Of a DNA stretch of 64,000 nucleotides, positions 31,307-41,580 are shown in pieces. Within the stretch, counting starts at the first letter, position 1. Each line of letters starts with the position of its first letter. The stretch comes from Idiomarina sp. X4 (lineage in GTDB: Bacteria; Pseudomonadota; Gammaproteobacteria; Enterobacterales; Alteromonadaceae), in NCBI RefSeq assembly GCF_002808045.1, contig NZ_CP025000.1, positions 248,001 to 312,000 of the forward strand, in the 5' to 3' direction. The notes below the pieces were generated by a model. The model did not search any database. It saw only the letters and a list, made by a program, of their open reading frames with translations, and had not been told where the DNA came from. Both the position numbers and the translations under genes were made by a program.

Positions 31307-31804
31307 TTAGTCGTTAACAGAAACTTTTTCAATAACCACGTCTTCAACAGGCACGTCCTGATGGAAACCTGCAGAACCCGTCTTCACGTCTTTAATGGTG
31401 TTCACAACATCCATACCGTCTGTGACTTCTGCAAACACGCAATAGCCGTAACCGTTTGGTGTTTCATTCTGGAAATTCAAGAAGTCGTTGTTGTTCACGT
31501 TAATGAAAAACTGTGAAGACGCTGAGTGAGGATCTGGTGTACGAGCCATCGCTACCGAGCCAACGACATTCGGTTTAGCAGTTGGCGCTTCGTTCTCAAT
31601 ATTATCGCGCGTTTCTTTTTGCTTCATTCCCGGCTCAAAACCACCGCCCTGAACCATGAAATTACTAATCACACGGTGGAAAATGGTGCCGTCGTAAAAA
31701 CCGTCACGAGCGTACTGCAAAAAGTTATCAACGGTTTTAGGAGCCGTATCTTCGTGCATTGCCAGAGTAATATCGCCAAAATTTGTGTGTAAAATGACCT
31801 GCAT
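31307..31804 (-). CDS. ppiB: Cytoplasmic peptidyl-prolyl cis-trans isomerase B
   Basis: Cyclophilin that speeds proline isomerisation during folding. It has 165 residues (E. coli 164) with no signal sequence; visible core blocks are [15 protein letters not shown] and SSQFFINV. The ATG at 31804 matches the family N-terminus [12 protein letters not shown] and has AGGTAG upstream; the in-frame extension to 31855 is rejected. It is divergent from cysS, as in E. coli. Confidence 0.95.
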   Translation of the reverse strand: MQVILHTNFGDITLAMHEDTAPKTVDNFLQYARDGFYDGTIFHRVISNFMVQGGGFEPGMKQKETRDNIENEAPTAKPNVVGSVAMARTPDPHSASSQFFINVNNNDFLNFQNETPNGYGYCVFAEVTDGMDVVNTIKDVKTGSAGFHQDVPVEDVVIEKVSVND

Positions 31805-31920
31805 TTTTTCTACCTGTTTCCTGTAACAAACCAGCCGATAGTGTACCAGAGGCAAGGCATCGGTGGTATCATAGGCGCTTTATTTTCACTCGTAACGGCA
31901 GAGAATTAAGAGATTTCATT

Positions 31921-33300
31921 ATGGCAATCACCCTTTTTAATACCCTGACACGCAAGAAAGAGTCATTCGAGCCTATTCAGCCGGGGCACGTTGGTATGTA
32001 TGTCTGCGGGGTCACAACGTACGATTATTGCCATATTGGTCACGCCCGTACTTATGTTGCGTTTGATATTGTCGTGCGCTATTTGCGCAAGATGGGTTAC
32101 AACGTCAGTTATGTCCGTAACATTACTGATCTGGACGATAAAATCATCAAACGAGCAGCCGAGAATGGCGAAGACTTTCAGGCACTGACGTCACGCTTTA
32201 TTGACGCCATGCATGAGGACTTTGACGCATTAAACTTGCTGCGCCCGGACATTGAGCCCACAGTCACCGAACACATGGACGAGATTCTGACAATGATTCA
32301 GGCTCTTATCGACAGTGGAAACGCTTATAAAACTCAAAGTGGCGACGTTCTGTTTGATGTGTCGACGTTCAGTGAATACGGCAGACTCAGCCGCCAGGAC
32401 CTCGAGCAGCTGCAGTCTGGCGCACGCGTCGATGTTGATGAAGAAAAAGACGACCCGCTTGACTTTGTCTTGTGGAAAGCAGCGAAAGCCGGTGAGCCGA
32501 GTTGGTCATCGCCCTGGGGTGAAGGCCGCCCGGGCTGGCACATTGAGTGTTCCGCCATGAACAAGAAGCACTTAGGCACCACCTTTGACATTCACGGTGG
32601 TGGTTCAGACTTGGCGTTCCCACACCATGAAAACGAAATTGCACAGAGCTGCTGCGCGAATCACTCAGACTATGTGAAGTACTGGATGCACAGTGGCATG
32701 GTACAAGTGAACGACGAGAAAATGTCGAAGTCTTTAGGTAACTTCTTCACTATCCGGGAAGTGCTAAAAGCGTACGATGCAGAAACCGTGCGTTATTTCC
32801 TTCTATCGAGCCATTATCGTTCACAACTGAATTACACCGAAGAGAACTTAAACCAGGCGCATTCAGCTCTAGAGCGTTTGTATACCGCATTACGGGATAT
32901 CGAGCCAAAAGGGGCTTCAGATGACCTGCGCAGCGGTTACTGGGAGCAGTTCCAAAAGGCAATGGATGATGACTTTAATGCGCCGGAAGCGATGAGCGTG
33001 TTATTCGATATAGCCCGTGACATAAACCGTCATCGCGACTCCGACGCAGAAAAAGCGTCACAACTTGCGTATATTTTAAGAGAATTTTCAGAAGTTATGG
33101 GGTTACTACAACGTGACCCCAACGAATTTCTTCAAGGCGACGATGATGACGTTGCCAAAATTGAAGCGCTTATCGCCAAGCGAAACAATGCACGTGCGGA
33201 GAAAAACTGGGCCGTAGCGGACGAAGCTCGCGATGAGCTTACCGCCATGGGTATTGAGCTAGAAGACGGTCCCGAAGGCACGCGCTGGCGTCGCGCTTAA
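31921..33300 (+). CDS. cysS: Cysteinyl-tRNA synthetase
   Basis: Class I synthetase charging tRNA-Cys. It has 459 residues (E. coli 461). The zinc ligand C29 and HIGH motif (38-41) are in [17 protein letters not shown], the second zinc cluster in [13 protein letters not shown] and HHENE, and KMSKS is near 266-270. A DALR-type anticodon-binding tail follows. AAGAGA lies about 8 bases before the ATG. Confidence 0.98.
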   Translation: MAITLFNTLTRKKESFEPIQPGHVGMYVCGVTTYDYCHIGHARTYVAFDIVVRYLRKMGYNVSYVRNITDLDDKIIKRAAENGEDFQALTSRFIDAMHEDFDALNLLRPDIEPTVTEHMDEILTMIQALIDSGNAYKTQSGDVLFDVSTFSEYGRLSRQDLEQLQSGARVDVDEEKDDPLDFVLWKAAKAGEPSWSSPWGEGRPGWHIECSAMNKKHLGTTFDIHGGGSDLAFPHHENEIAQSCCANHSDYVKYWMHSGMVQVNDEKMSKSLGNFFTIREVLKAYDAETVRYFLLSSHYRSQLNYTEENLNQAHSALERLYTALRDIEPKGASDDLRSGYWEQFQKAMDDDFNAPEAMSVLFDIARDINRHRDSDAEKASQLAYILREFSEVMGLLQRDPNEFLQGDDDDVAKIEALIAKRNNARAEKNWAVADEARDELTAMGIELEDGPEGTRWRRA

Positions 33301-33321
33301 CCATTTAGAAATGAGGTATTT

Positions 33322-34866
33322 ATGGCATTTCCAAAATTAGACGTAGTCAGCTCACTTGCTGACGCCTACTCAAAAGACGGTACTGACGCACTCATTGTTG
33401 TCGGCCACTTCGATACTGTTGACGATTCAGCGTTAGCGGAAAAAATTGCGCAAGCAAAGACAACCGATCGACGCGTTGGTAGCGATGTATTATTGCTCCA
33501 GGCTGAAGGTGTTCCTGGTCAGCGCCTAATTACCGCGCCAACAGGCCCGCTTAACCGTGACTTTGACGATGTTCGTCAGGTCTTCGATGCAGCTCATAAG
33601 GCGGCCAAAATTGCTCAAGACGCCGGTGCCCGTCATCCGGTGATTGCATTAAACAATGTTGATATCAATGACACCCGCTACCAACAGGCTTTTTTAGCAA
33701 CTTACTTAGGTGTCTGTCAGTCACTGTATCAACCGTTGGAAGCTCGTGAAGCGCACGGCGAAGAAGCAATTGAACCAACGCAAAACGTCACGTTAGTGGG
33801 TGAGTTAGACGCTGACTGGGCCATGGCTGTTGAAGCCGGTAAGCGAGTTGCCCGTGACTTGGCAGGTACTGAGCCCGAGCGTATGGCACCACCACGCTTC
33901 GCGGAGTACTGCCGCCAGGCATTTGCGCATACGCCGGTCAAAGTCAGTGTTATCGACGACACTCAGCAGTTACAACACGAGTACCCATTACTAGCCGCAG
34001 TGGGTCGTTCATCTATGGCCGTTGAGCGACATCGCCCATGTGTTATTCGTTTGGAGTACCACGGTAGCCAACCAGAGCGCACCGTTATGTTTGCCGGTAA
34101 AGGTATTGTCTATGACACTGGTGGTGCTGACTTAAAAACGGGTGGTCACATGGCCGGTATGAGCCGTGATAAAGGCGGTGCCGCTGGTGTTGCTGGCTTC
34201 ATGAAAACCGTCGCTGAACTGCAGCCCGAACACCTGAACGTTATTGCCGAAATTGGTGCGGTTCGCAACAGCATCGGCTCTGACGCTTTTGTCGCTGACG
34301 AGATTATTACCGGCCACAGCGGCAAGCGTGTTCGTATCGGTAATACTGACGCCGAAGGTCGTTTGATAATGGCAGATTTGCTGTCTCACTTACGTGAAGA
34401 AGCGGCACAGGCAGATGGTGAGCACGAACTCTATACTGTCGCTACATTAACTGGGCATGCAGCGCTGGCCAAAGGCCCCTATAGTGCATTGGTTCCTAAC
34501 GGTCATGCGCGTCGGCAGAAGTTACCGGAGGCGTTATTTGAAGCGGGTGAAACCTACGGCGATCCAACGGAAATTTCCTGGTCACGCCGTGAAGACTTCG
34601 ATTTTGTGAAAGGACGTACTTTGTGCGATGACTTGCTGTCTTCTAACAATGGTCCTTCAGCAACCACCCCGCGCGGACACCAATTCCCAATGGCATTTTT
34701 GGTCGGTGTGTCTGGCTTGGATAACCACGGCATTGATAGCTCGCGTCCGTTAAGTTACATCCACGTCGATATTGCCGGCAGCGGAGTAGAAGGCGGCGAT
34801 TGGCAACACGGGAAGCCAACGGCAGCGCCAGTAACTTGCTTGGCAGGTCATTACCTTAAGAAGTAA
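33322..34866 (+). CDS. M17 (leucyl aminopeptidase) family peptidase
   Basis: A 514-residue cytosolic aminopeptidase. The M17 signature NTDAEGRLIMADL is at about 341-353 and the metal/lysine site is GKGIVYDTGGADLKTGG, where the common GITFDTGG(I/V)S is altered to GIVYDTGGAD. This alteration is shared with a subgroup of M17 proteins in marine gammaproteobacteria, as far as I recall, and is distinct from PepA and PepB. AAATGAGG is placed before the ATG, 21 bases after the cysS stop, so it may be co-transcribed with cysS. A bidirectional terminator follows. Confidence 0.88.
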   Translation: MAFPKLDVVSSLADAYSKDGTDALIVVGHFDTVDDSALAEKIAQAKTTDRRVGSDVLLLQAEGVPGQRLITAPTGPLNRDFDDVRQVFDAAHKAAKIAQDAGARHPVIALNNVDINDTRYQQAFLATYLGVCQSLYQPLEAREAHGEEAIEPTQNVTLVGELDADWAMAVEAGKRVARDLAGTEPERMAPPRFAEYCRQAFAHTPVKVSVIDDTQQLQHEYPLLAAVGRSSMAVERHRPCVIRLEYHGSQPERTVMFAGKGIVYDTGGADLKTGGHMAGMSRDKGGAAGVAGFMKTVAELQPEHLNVIAEIGAVRNSIGSDAFVADEIITGHSGKRVRIGNTDAEGRLIMADLLSHLREEAAQADGEHELYTVATLTGHAALAKGPYSALVPNGHARRQKLPEALFEAGETYGDPTEISWSRREDFDFVKGRTLCDDLLSSNNGPSATTPRGHQFPMAFLVGVSGLDNHGIDSSRPLSYIHVDIAGSGVEGGDWQHGKPTAAPVTCLAGHYLKK

Positions 34867-34885
34867 GCACCTGTCGCTTAGATAC

Positions 34886-34923
34886 AAAAAAGCTCGGATA
34901 CCATTAAGGTCCGAGCTTTTTTT
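34886..34923. terminator. Bidirectional terminator after the M17 peptidase gene
   Basis: AAAAAAGCTCGGA (34886-34898) pairs with TCCGAGCTTTTTT (34910-34922), with A-runs and T-runs suiting both strands. It serves the M17 gene and the convergent Yip1-family gene that ends at 34944. Confidence 0.9.
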
Positions 34924-34943
34924 ATGGTATTAAGCGATTTTAA

Positions 34944-35546
34944 TTATCCGGATACAAACTCTGGGCCAAAGCCGTTTGTCCACAAGATAGCGGTTGTTAC
35001 CATCAGTACCACCATAGCAATTAATCCGGCAGTCACAACTGAACTCGCGTACAAAAAGCCACGCTCTTCAGGAATGTGCATAATAACCGGCAGACCTGAA
35101 TACAGCAGGTAAACCGAGTAGGCAACCCCGCCTAGGAAAACTAACGCCACAAACCAAAGCTCAGGGTACAATGCTGCAATACCCGACATGATAACCGGTG
35201 TTGCTGCATAAGCCGCAAGCTCCAGTGACTTGGTGTAGCTTGGATCCGCCCCAAACGTTTTTGCCATCCAGTAAATAAGATAGGCCAGTGCGAACGTCGC
35301 AGCGATAATACCAACGTACATTGCTACAGCGAGCATAACCGCACTATTTTCTGCAAGGTAGATGGCCTCGCGTGCACCGACGCTCCAACCGATTTTCGCC
35401 GATGCATAAAATGCGGCAAGGCATGGCAGAATAGCGACCAGTAATGTGTGAGAACAGGAATACATAAAGCTCTCACGCTTGCTGTCGATGGTTTTCCATT
35501 CTTGTACCGGGTGTGCGTACAAACCCCAAATGTGATTCAGTATCAT
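34944..35546 (-). CDS. Yip1-family inner-membrane protein
   Basis: A 200-residue protein with five hydrophobic segments and the short N-terminal motif HIWGLYAHPVQEWKTI typical of bacterial YIP1-domain proteins such as E. coli YohC. Its function is unknown. The ATG at 35546 has GGGGAAGGTGAAG directly upstream; the longer frame to 35585 translates through that ribosome site and is rejected. Confidence 0.8.
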   Translation of the reverse strand: MILNHIWGLYAHPVQEWKTIDSKRESFMYSCSHTLLVAILPCLAAFYASAKIGWSVGAREAIYLAENSAVMLAVAMYVGIIAATFALAYLIYWMAKTFGADPSYTKSLELAAYAATPVIMSGIAALYPELWFVALVFLGGVAYSVYLLYSGLPVIMHIPEERGFLYASSVVTAGLIAMVVLMVTTAILWTNGFGPEFVSG

Positions 35547-35734
35547 AACTTCACCTTCCCCGTAATACGCGGTCATACCGCCCAATTCTTAAATACGTTA
35601 TAATTATTAGATTAAGGTACTGCTGAAAAATTCACCCATGTGACTAATATTCAGCACTCAACTAACACTGTCAAGCATTTTTGATATAACTATAGTTCAG
35701 TTTTGTTAAAATTTTTAACCAATTTGACCGGGGA

Positions 35735-36526
35735 ATGTCCGTTTTGAATACCGCTGTTGTGTCGCCCTATTTATCGCTTCTTGAGCCCATTAATGAATTT
35801 CTAATATGCCCGACTCCTAAAGCGTGGGTACAAGAAGCTGCGAAAGCAGAGAATTTACCCATTATTTTGCTGGACCACCTACACTGCGAGCTTAAAGCCG
35901 CTCAAAGTGCCGCTTTGCTATTACGCCGGTATGCAGTATCAGAAAGTCATGGGCAGCTACTTCTCGACGCACTACAACCTTACGAAGACTTAGTTTACCG
36001 AGGTGTTGGTACGTTAAGTGATGTGCAAAAAAGCAAACAGCTATCTCACGCATTAAAAGCGGCTGAGTCACAGCCATTTGCGGATGACATTATTGAGCGG
36101 ATGTCGCGCTTAATACGCGAAGAGCTGCATCACTTCCAGCAAGTCTACGAAATTATGGAAGCGAGGAACATTCCGTTGCAGAAGCTCACAGCATCTCGTT
36201 ACGCCAAGCAATTGCTACAAAAAGTCAGAACTTACGAACCTGAAGCACTTATAGATAAACTCGTTATTGGTGCACTTATAGAAGCGCGTTCTTGTGAACG
36301 ATTTGCGGCTCTGGCTCCCTACTTAGATGAAGATATTGCTCGTTTTTATGTGTCATTACTGCGCTCAGAAGCGCGTCATTATCAAGACTATTTAGAGCTG
36401 GCACAAAAGCTGAGCGATACCGATATTAACGAAAGAGTTAATCAGTTTAGGGAGTGGGAAGCTGAATTGATTCGTTCAGAAGATAACGAGCTGCGCTTTC
36501 ATTCCGGAGTACCGGCGTACGCTTAA
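35735..36526 (+). CDS. miaE: tRNA 2-methylthio-N6-isopentenyladenosine-37 hydroxylase
   Basis: Oxygen-dependent di-iron monooxygenase that hydroxylates ms2i6A37 of tRNAs reading UNN codons. It has 263 residues. The N-terminal block LICPTPKAWVQEAAKAENLPIILLDHLHCELKAA and the iron-ligand helices EELHHFQQVYE, EARSCERF and SEARHYQDY fit MiaE. The ATG at 35735 is separated from GGGGA by essentially no space, whereas the TTG at 35744 is 9 bases away, so translation may begin at the TTG and lose three residues. The terminator-like hairpin downstream begins within its last codons. Confidence 0.93.
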   Translation: MSVLNTAVVSPYLSLLEPINEFLICPTPKAWVQEAAKAENLPIILLDHLHCELKAAQSAALLLRRYAVSESHGQLLLDALQPYEDLVYRGVGTLSDVQKSKQLSHALKAAESQPFADDIIERMSRLIREELHHFQQVYEIMEARNIPLQKLTASRYAKQLLQKVRTYEPEALIDKLVIGALIEARSCERFAALAPYLDEDIARFYVSLLRSEARHYQDYLELAQKLSDTDINERVNQFREWEAELIRSEDNELRFHSGVPAYA

Positions 36527-36541
36527 TGCGCACGCCGGCTT
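36512..36541. terminator. Hairpin at the miaE 3' end
   Basis: CCGGCGT (36512-36518) pairs with ACGCCGG (36532-36538), continued inward by CGC/GCG after one mismatch. Only CTTTAATT follows, so termination strength is doubtful. It lies between the convergent miaE and symporter genes. Confidence 0.5.
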
Positions 36542-36544
36542 TAA

Positions 36545-37828
36545 TTAAAGTTCTTCTAATTTCTTACCGGCGTTTTCGTCGTAGTAAACGTCTTCATCAA
36601 AATCATTCTCTGAACGTGCCACGACCGTACTGACCATTGCATCGCCAGTGACATTAACCGCAGTCCGGGTCATATCAAACAAACGGTCAACACCGATTAT
36701 TAAGCCAATACCTTCTACCGGCAAGCCGACTTGCTGTAACACCATGGCCAGCATAATTAAACCGACACCAGGCACACCCGCGGTGCCTACCGATGCCAGA
36801 GTTGCCGTCAGAATAACCATTAAGTATTCAGCAATACCTAAGTCTAAACCATAGACCTGAGCAATAAATACAGTAGCGACACCTTGCATTATCGCCGTGC
36901 CGTCCATGTTTATAGTGGCGCCTAACGGCACAGTAAACGAACCAACGCTGTTACTGACACCTAAACGACGGGTGACCGTTTCCAGCGTAATTGGCATGGT
37001 GGCGTTACTGCTGGCGGTACTAAACCCGAACAACTGCGCATCACGCATTTTCTTCAGGAAGATACCCGGTTTGACGCGAGCGAAGACACGCATGAACAAT
37101 GGGTAGACAATAAGGCCATGAGCAATCAACACGAAGAGTACTAACAAGAAGTACTTCGCCAGGCTGCCAATCATTTCTACGCCAATTTCGGTGAACAGCT
37201 TCGCCATTAACGCAAACACGCCATAAGGCGCAACCGCCATGAGTATGACAACCAACTTCATGATCACAGCGTTTAAGTCGTCAAAGAAGCCTTTCAGACG
37301 CTCGCCAGGCTTGCCGACTAACGCCATTGAAATGCCGAACAGTAATGCAAATACAATAATTTGCAGCATGTTACCTTCAGCCATAGCGTTAATTGGGTTG
37401 TCAGGGAATAAGTTAATAATGACTTCGCTGACCGAGGGGGCTTCATTGGCTTCAAAAGACGCTTCTGAAGATCGTTCAATGCCAGAGCCGGGCTGCACTA
37501 ACACCGCAGAGAATATCGCAAAGCTGATGGCGATTGCGGTCGTTACCATGTACATGCCCACGGCTTTCCCACCTAAACGCCCTAACTTACTCGGGTCGCT
37601 CAGCGAGCAGGTTCCCACCACCAGTGAAACAAACACTAATGGCACAACCAACATTTTCAATGAGGTTATGAATATTTGACCGACAACATCAAACAAGCCG
37701 TTCGTTAAATACAGTGAGACCCAGGCATTGTCGCCGGCCACATAACGAATAATTGTACCGAGAATGATCCCAGCGACCATGCCGATAACAATGCGGCTAG
37801 TCAGACTGAGTTTTTTCTTTTCGCTCAT
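36545..37828 (-). CDS. Dicarboxylate/amino acid:cation symporter
   Basis: A 427-residue DAACS-family transporter (GltP/DctA/GltPh fold), importing glutamate, aspartate or C4-dicarboxylates with H+ or Na+. Eight transmembrane helices and two re-entrant loops are expected; the serine-rich re-entrant motif appears as FSTASSNATMP, and the substrate/ion block GATINMDGTAI is followed by a VGTAGVPG loop and VNVTGDA near the C-terminus. Arginine in RTAVNVTGD (helix 8) is a feature of amino-acid-transporting members, so glutamate/aspartate is favoured over succinate. Confidence 0.9.
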   Translation of the reverse strand: MSEKKKLSLTSRIVIGMVAGIILGTIIRYVAGDNAWVSLYLTNGLFDVVGQIFITSLKMLVVPLVFVSLVVGTCSLSDPSKLGRLGGKAVGMYMVTTAIAISFAIFSAVLVQPGSGIERSSEASFEANEAPSVSEVIINLFPDNPINAMAEGNMLQIIVFALLFGISMALVGKPGERLKGFFDDLNAVIMKLVVILMAVAPYGVFALMAKLFTEIGVEMIGSLAKYFLLVLFVLIAHGLIVYPLFMRVFARVKPGIFLKKMRDAQLFGFSTASSNATMPITLETVTRRLGVSNSVGSFTVPLGATINMDGTAIMQGVATVFIAQVYGLDLGIAEYLMVILTATLASVGTAGVPGVGLIMLAMVLQQVGLPVEGIGLIIGVDRLFDMTRTAVNVTGDAMVSTVVARSENDFDEDVYYDENAGKKLEEL

Positions 37829-37924
37829 AAGCGTCCTTTATTATTCATTCTTAAAAACTGCGATAGACTACCAAAAAGTTGCCCTCTGCGCAGCTTCGTT
37901 ATTGTAAGCGGCGTTCAATAGCAT

Positions 37925-38923
37925 TTATTGTGCGATGTCTGAACGCGTTAACGATGACTTCAGAGTTTGAATGACCGTTGACAAACCTTTTGCAAAGCGC
38001 TCGCTCATCGGTTTACGCACCACATAATTCAGTTGTAATACGTTGAACGCCTTGTGTTGTTCAAGCAACCAAGAGTCACTTGTGGTCACCTCGTCCACCA
38101 AACCAAGCTCTTTTGCTTCCTGGCCTGACCACACTTCGCCCGTAGCAACTCTGTCAATATCAAGCTCAGGACGGTTTTCTTGCACGAATGTCTTAAATTG
38201 GCGGTGGATGGCTTCTAAATCTTGCTTGAACTTACGGCGCCCTTCGTCCGTATTCTCGCCAAATAGCGTTAATGTGCGTTTATATTCACCCGCGGTAAGT
38301 TGTTCAAAATCAACATCGTGCTTTTTCAGGAAACGGTGAAAATTGGGTATTTGTGCCACCACTCCGATAGAACCAATAAATGCAAACGGCGCCGCTAACA
38401 GCTTGTGACCAACGCACGCCATCATATAGCCACCACTTGCCGCTACTTTGTCTATGGCCACATTCAGTGTAAGGCCATGCGCTTTAATACGCTGTAGTTG
38501 TGCTGCCGCCAAACCATAACCATTGACAACTCCACCACCGCTTTCTAAGCGCACGAGAACCTCGTCTTTGTCGGTTGCTAACTGCAAGATAGCATTCACC
38601 TCCTGACGCAAGTTATCCACTTCTTTTGCATCCATGCTGCCTTTGAAGTCGAGTACAAAGAGACGCTGTTTTTTGTCACCTTCAGGCTTTTTCTTTTTCA
38701 ACGCCTTCATGGCTTTCTTGCGAGCTTTTTTATCCATTAGCTCTAGCTTAAGTTGCTCACTAAGGTCCTTAAGCTCTTTAGACAAATCAGTGACCTGCAG
38801 GTCGCCCTTACTTTTCTTTTGCTTCTGAGCCGCTTGTGCCAGCAGACCAACAATAAAGCCTACGGCGATAACAATAATGGCCGCCTTCAACAAAAACGAA
38901 CCAATATCTATCAGAAACTCCAT
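37925..38923 (-). CDS. sohB: SohB inner-membrane serine protease (S49)
   Basis: A 332-residue signal-peptide-peptidase-like protease anchored by an N-terminal helix (about 8-28), with a cytoplasmic linker rich in lysine. The nucleophile is the serine in VAASGGYMMACVGH and the general base lysine is expected downstream in GEYKRTLTLFGENTDEG, characteristic of SohB. The ATG at 38923 matches the E. coli start (MEFL.. against MELL..) and has GGGAGAAG upstream. The longer frame to 38953 runs into the terminator of the preceding lipase gene. Confidence 0.93.
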   Translation of the reverse strand: MEFLIDIGSFLLKAAIIVIAVGFIVGLLAQAAQKQKKSKGDLQVTDLSKELKDLSEQLKLELMDKKARKKAMKALKKKKPEGDKKQRLFVLDFKGSMDAKEVDNLRQEVNAILQLATDKDEVLVRLESGGGVVNGYGLAAAQLQRIKAHGLTLNVAIDKVAASGGYMMACVGHKLLAAPFAFIGSIGVVAQIPNFHRFLKKHDVDFEQLTAGEYKRTLTLFGENTDEGRRKFKQDLEAIHRQFKTFVQENRPELDIDRVATGEVWSGQEAKELGLVDEVTTSDSWLLEQHKAFNVLQLNYVVRKPMSERFAKGLSTVIQTLKSSLTRSDIAQ

Positions 38924-38939
38924 ATACTTCTCCCATACG

Positions 38940-38967
38940 AAAAAGGCCAGCATAACTGCCGGCCTTT
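38940..38967 (-). terminator. Rho-independent terminator of the lipase gene
   Basis: On the minus strand AAAGGCCGGC (38967-38958) pairs with GCTGGCCTTT (38951-38942) including one G-U, and TTTTT follows (38944-38940). It lies 28 bases after the VolA-like gene stop. Confidence 0.75.
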
Positions 38968-38994
38968 GAATAACGAGTCTTCAATAACCTGAAG

Positions 38995-41394
38995 CTATTG
39001 TACCAAATCTGGATTGCTGATTGTTATTTGCATCATGTCTGAAGCAAACCAGAAGGCAATTTGTTGTTGCATCTCAGCAGTAACTGCCGCAGATGGGCCT
39101 GCGTCAACCAGTGATCCGTGCTCTGCATCGCCGCCGAAACGAACAATACCCGATACCGGAGTACCATCAGGCGTGGTGGTTTCCGAGATACCCTCTAAAC
39201 CGAGCAACGCAGCCAGAGGCTCTGTGCCTGCAAGCGGTTTGTTCTCTACGGCATTAGGAATAACTGAATCACCGATTGCTTCAATCATGAATACCGGTGT
39301 TTCTGAAGCGACGACACCACTTGCGTAGTTAACCGGGTCACCCGAATCAACAACGGTTTGTGCTGCAAATGCAAACTGCTCAAAAGTTGCGTTAATTTGA
39401 GCCACTTGCTCAGCAGACGCCTGCTCCATGAAACCAGCATAGAACTGCTCTAACGTTGCACCACCAGCAATAGCCTGGTCAGCGGCAGCTTTAAAATCAG
39501 CATTCGATGAGTAAAGCAGGCTTGCTTTAATTGTTGGACCAAAGCTTTCAGAGGCCAACAGGAAGTTCGCTAAGCTGCCACCTGGCATGCCTAAGCTAGA
39601 GGCTTGAACGCTAAACATACCATCGAGCGCTGATAATGGGCTATCTTCACCAAATGACGTGTTAGCCAGCGCGGTGAAACCGGTACCCGCGATAGCACCT
39701 AACGAGTGACCAATAAAGTGCACATCCGTACCATCAATTTGCTCACCATCGGCAGCCATGAAGTTATTTAAGCTGACACGCAGGGCAACCAGATCAGTAA
39801 TTGACTGGCGTAAGTTATCACGCGTTGTCAGCAAACTGCTCAAGTTCATGTAAGTTGTCGCATTTTCTGAGCCTGTTGCTGTAATGTCGAGCTCACCGTC
39901 TGCGTCAATATCAAAGCCACGTTCACCGTGTAATGGATGGTCGATTGCTACGGTTGCATAACCTGCAACAGCTAGCGTTCCCGCGATTGCGGCAGCGTTA
40001 TTTTTTGAGCCGGTGATGCCATGCTGGAAGATAACGACAGGCCAGCCATCAGCTGGTTGGCTTAACGCAGGCAAACCCCGTTGGCTTCTTACGGCATTAG
40101 CTGTGGCTAAATCGGGAATAGTGACAAACGCATTTACCGTCTCCGTATCCTGAACCTCAGGTACCGGGTTGTATTTAGTTAAATGACGCTCTTCGTCAAC
40201 ACCCGCCAAATCAATACCATCCTCTGAGGTAATACATGCCTGTACTATTGAACGAATAACTCCCGCTTTATCGGCTGCGATAGCGTCTTGAGTAATACCC
40301 AAACCTAAAGCACCCTCTGGGATTTGGCCACTTTCAATGCCACCAACGATGGTAACAGGGCTGTCACACTTAGCGGTCCAGCGACCCGTTACGGGGGCTG
40401 TTGGATTTTCTGCGCTTGGTACAGGCAAGTAGTAAGGAATATCAACCTGACCGCCGTAAACTTTAGCTGAGCTAGCAACCGCCAAGGTAGTTGGGTCGGT
40501 AATGCCCGCGCCAGACAGGACGACATCTAAAGTATAGCCCTGCGGCGCAGCTTGCATCACTGGCGGAGCACCCGCCGCAATTTTCTGACCTAATAGAGTT
40601 TTCGTCATGCCCAACACGTCACCCACCGACTGAGTGGTAAAGTTTGAGCTATAAATAACGTCTTCAGGGTCTACGCCGAACTGTGCTAAAGCACCTTCGT
40701 AGCTGTTAATCAGTGCCTGTAAACTCTGTGCTGAAGGGTCATCAGAAGCTGGCGCTTCACTAACAGGCTCTTTCATTAGCGTGTAGGTCTGTGACGCTTT
40801 AACACGACGACCTAAAGAGTCCTGAATATTATCCGTTAAAACGACCAAATAACCTGTCGCTGATTCTAAAGGACGAAGAGGTACAACGGCTAAACTCCCT
40901 TCACCTGTTGCTTTAACTGTAAAGTCTGTACCGTGCTGTAACTCTTCGGTCACCGCACAAACAGCTGCTGGGTTAGCTGCAGCACAACCTTCAGAAACAG
41001 GTGTTCCGCCTTGTACCGTTTTGAATACTCGAACTGCTCCCTGAGCTTCGACACTGGCAGGATCGACCGACACCTGCTCACCATTTTGGTCAACAGGAAG
41101 CGAGAAGTTAAATGCCAGAGTTGAGTGCGTTCCCCAACCGTCTAAACCGTTAATAGCGACCTGCGGGTTAGCTGTATCACTTGGGTCAGCGACCGGAATA
41201 TTCAAAGTGCCATCCACACTACCGCTTAACAAAATATTCGTCGGCGCTGGTATCGCACCATTCGACGGGTCAAATACAACGCGTGTTGCAGCGACATTCA
41301 CTTCGTTTTCCGTAATAGGTGCTTCGTCACCGCTTCCGCAACCTACGAGGCTTAGAGCCGAACCGATTGCCAATGGGAGTAGTAATTTCTTCAT
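38995..41394 (-). CDS. VolA/Pla-1-type extracellular lipase lipoprotein
   Basis: A 799-residue exported lipoprotein: lipobox SLVGC-G ends the signal peptide at about residue 18. The N-terminal 250 residues are Ig/SBBP-like with the motif DPSNGAIPAPTNILLSG, and the alpha/beta-hydrolase domain contains QHGITGSKNN (oxyanion region) and the nucleophile elbow GHSLGAIAG near residue 560. This matches the Vibrio VolA and Aeromonas Pla-1 family of surface-exposed phospholipases that release fatty acids for uptake. The sugar-free acidic composition is normal for the family. It has its own terminator and is divergent from yciK. Confidence 0.87.
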   Translation of the reverse strand: MKKLLLPLAIGSALSLVGCGSGDEAPITENEVNVAATRVVFDPSNGAIPAPTNILLSGSVDGTLNIPVADPSDTANPQVAINGLDGWGTHSTLAFNFSLPVDQNGEQVSVDPASVEAQGAVRVFKTVQGGTPVSEGCAAANPAAVCAVTEELQHGTDFTVKATGEGSLAVVPLRPLESATGYLVVLTDNIQDSLGRRVKASQTYTLMKEPVSEAPASDDPSAQSLQALINSYEGALAQFGVDPEDVIYSSNFTTQSVGDVLGMTKTLLGQKIAAGAPPVMQAAPQGYTLDVVLSGAGITDPTTLAVASSAKVYGGQVDIPYYLPVPSAENPTAPVTGRWTAKCDSPVTIVGGIESGQIPEGALGLGITQDAIAADKAGVIRSIVQACITSEDGIDLAGVDEERHLTKYNPVPEVQDTETVNAFVTIPDLATANAVRSQRGLPALSQPADGWPVVIFQHGITGSKNNAAAIAGTLAVAGYATVAIDHPLHGERGFDIDADGELDITATGSENATTYMNLSSLLTTRDNLRQSITDLVALRVSLNNFMAADGEQIDGTDVHFIGHSLGAIAGTGFTALANTSFGEDSPLSALDGMFSVQASSLGMPGGSLANFLLASESFGPTIKASLLYSSNADFKAAADQAIAGGATLEQFYAGFMEQASAEQVAQINATFEQFAFAAQTVVDSGDPVNYASGVVASETPVFMIEAIGDSVIPNAVENKPLAGTEPLAALLGLEGISETTTPDGTPVSGIVRFGGDAEHGSLVDAGPSAAVTAEMQQQIAFWFASDMMQITISNPDLVQ

Positions 41395-41580
41395 GAGGTA
41401 TCCCCAATCCTTTTTTATGTTTTGTTATTCTGTACCTTCTCTTAACGAAATTTATACACCTGTATCAAATAAGATTAAAGGCTTTTTAACGATTTTTCGT
41501 TCGTTTGCTGAGAAGTTATTCGAATATCGTTACAATAGCCTACTCACCCGACCACAGTCCAATGGTATTAGAAAACAGTT

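Noticed and set aside
37239..37679. Plus-strand 146-residue frame
   Set aside because: Antisense to the DAACS symporter; composition rather than function explains its length.
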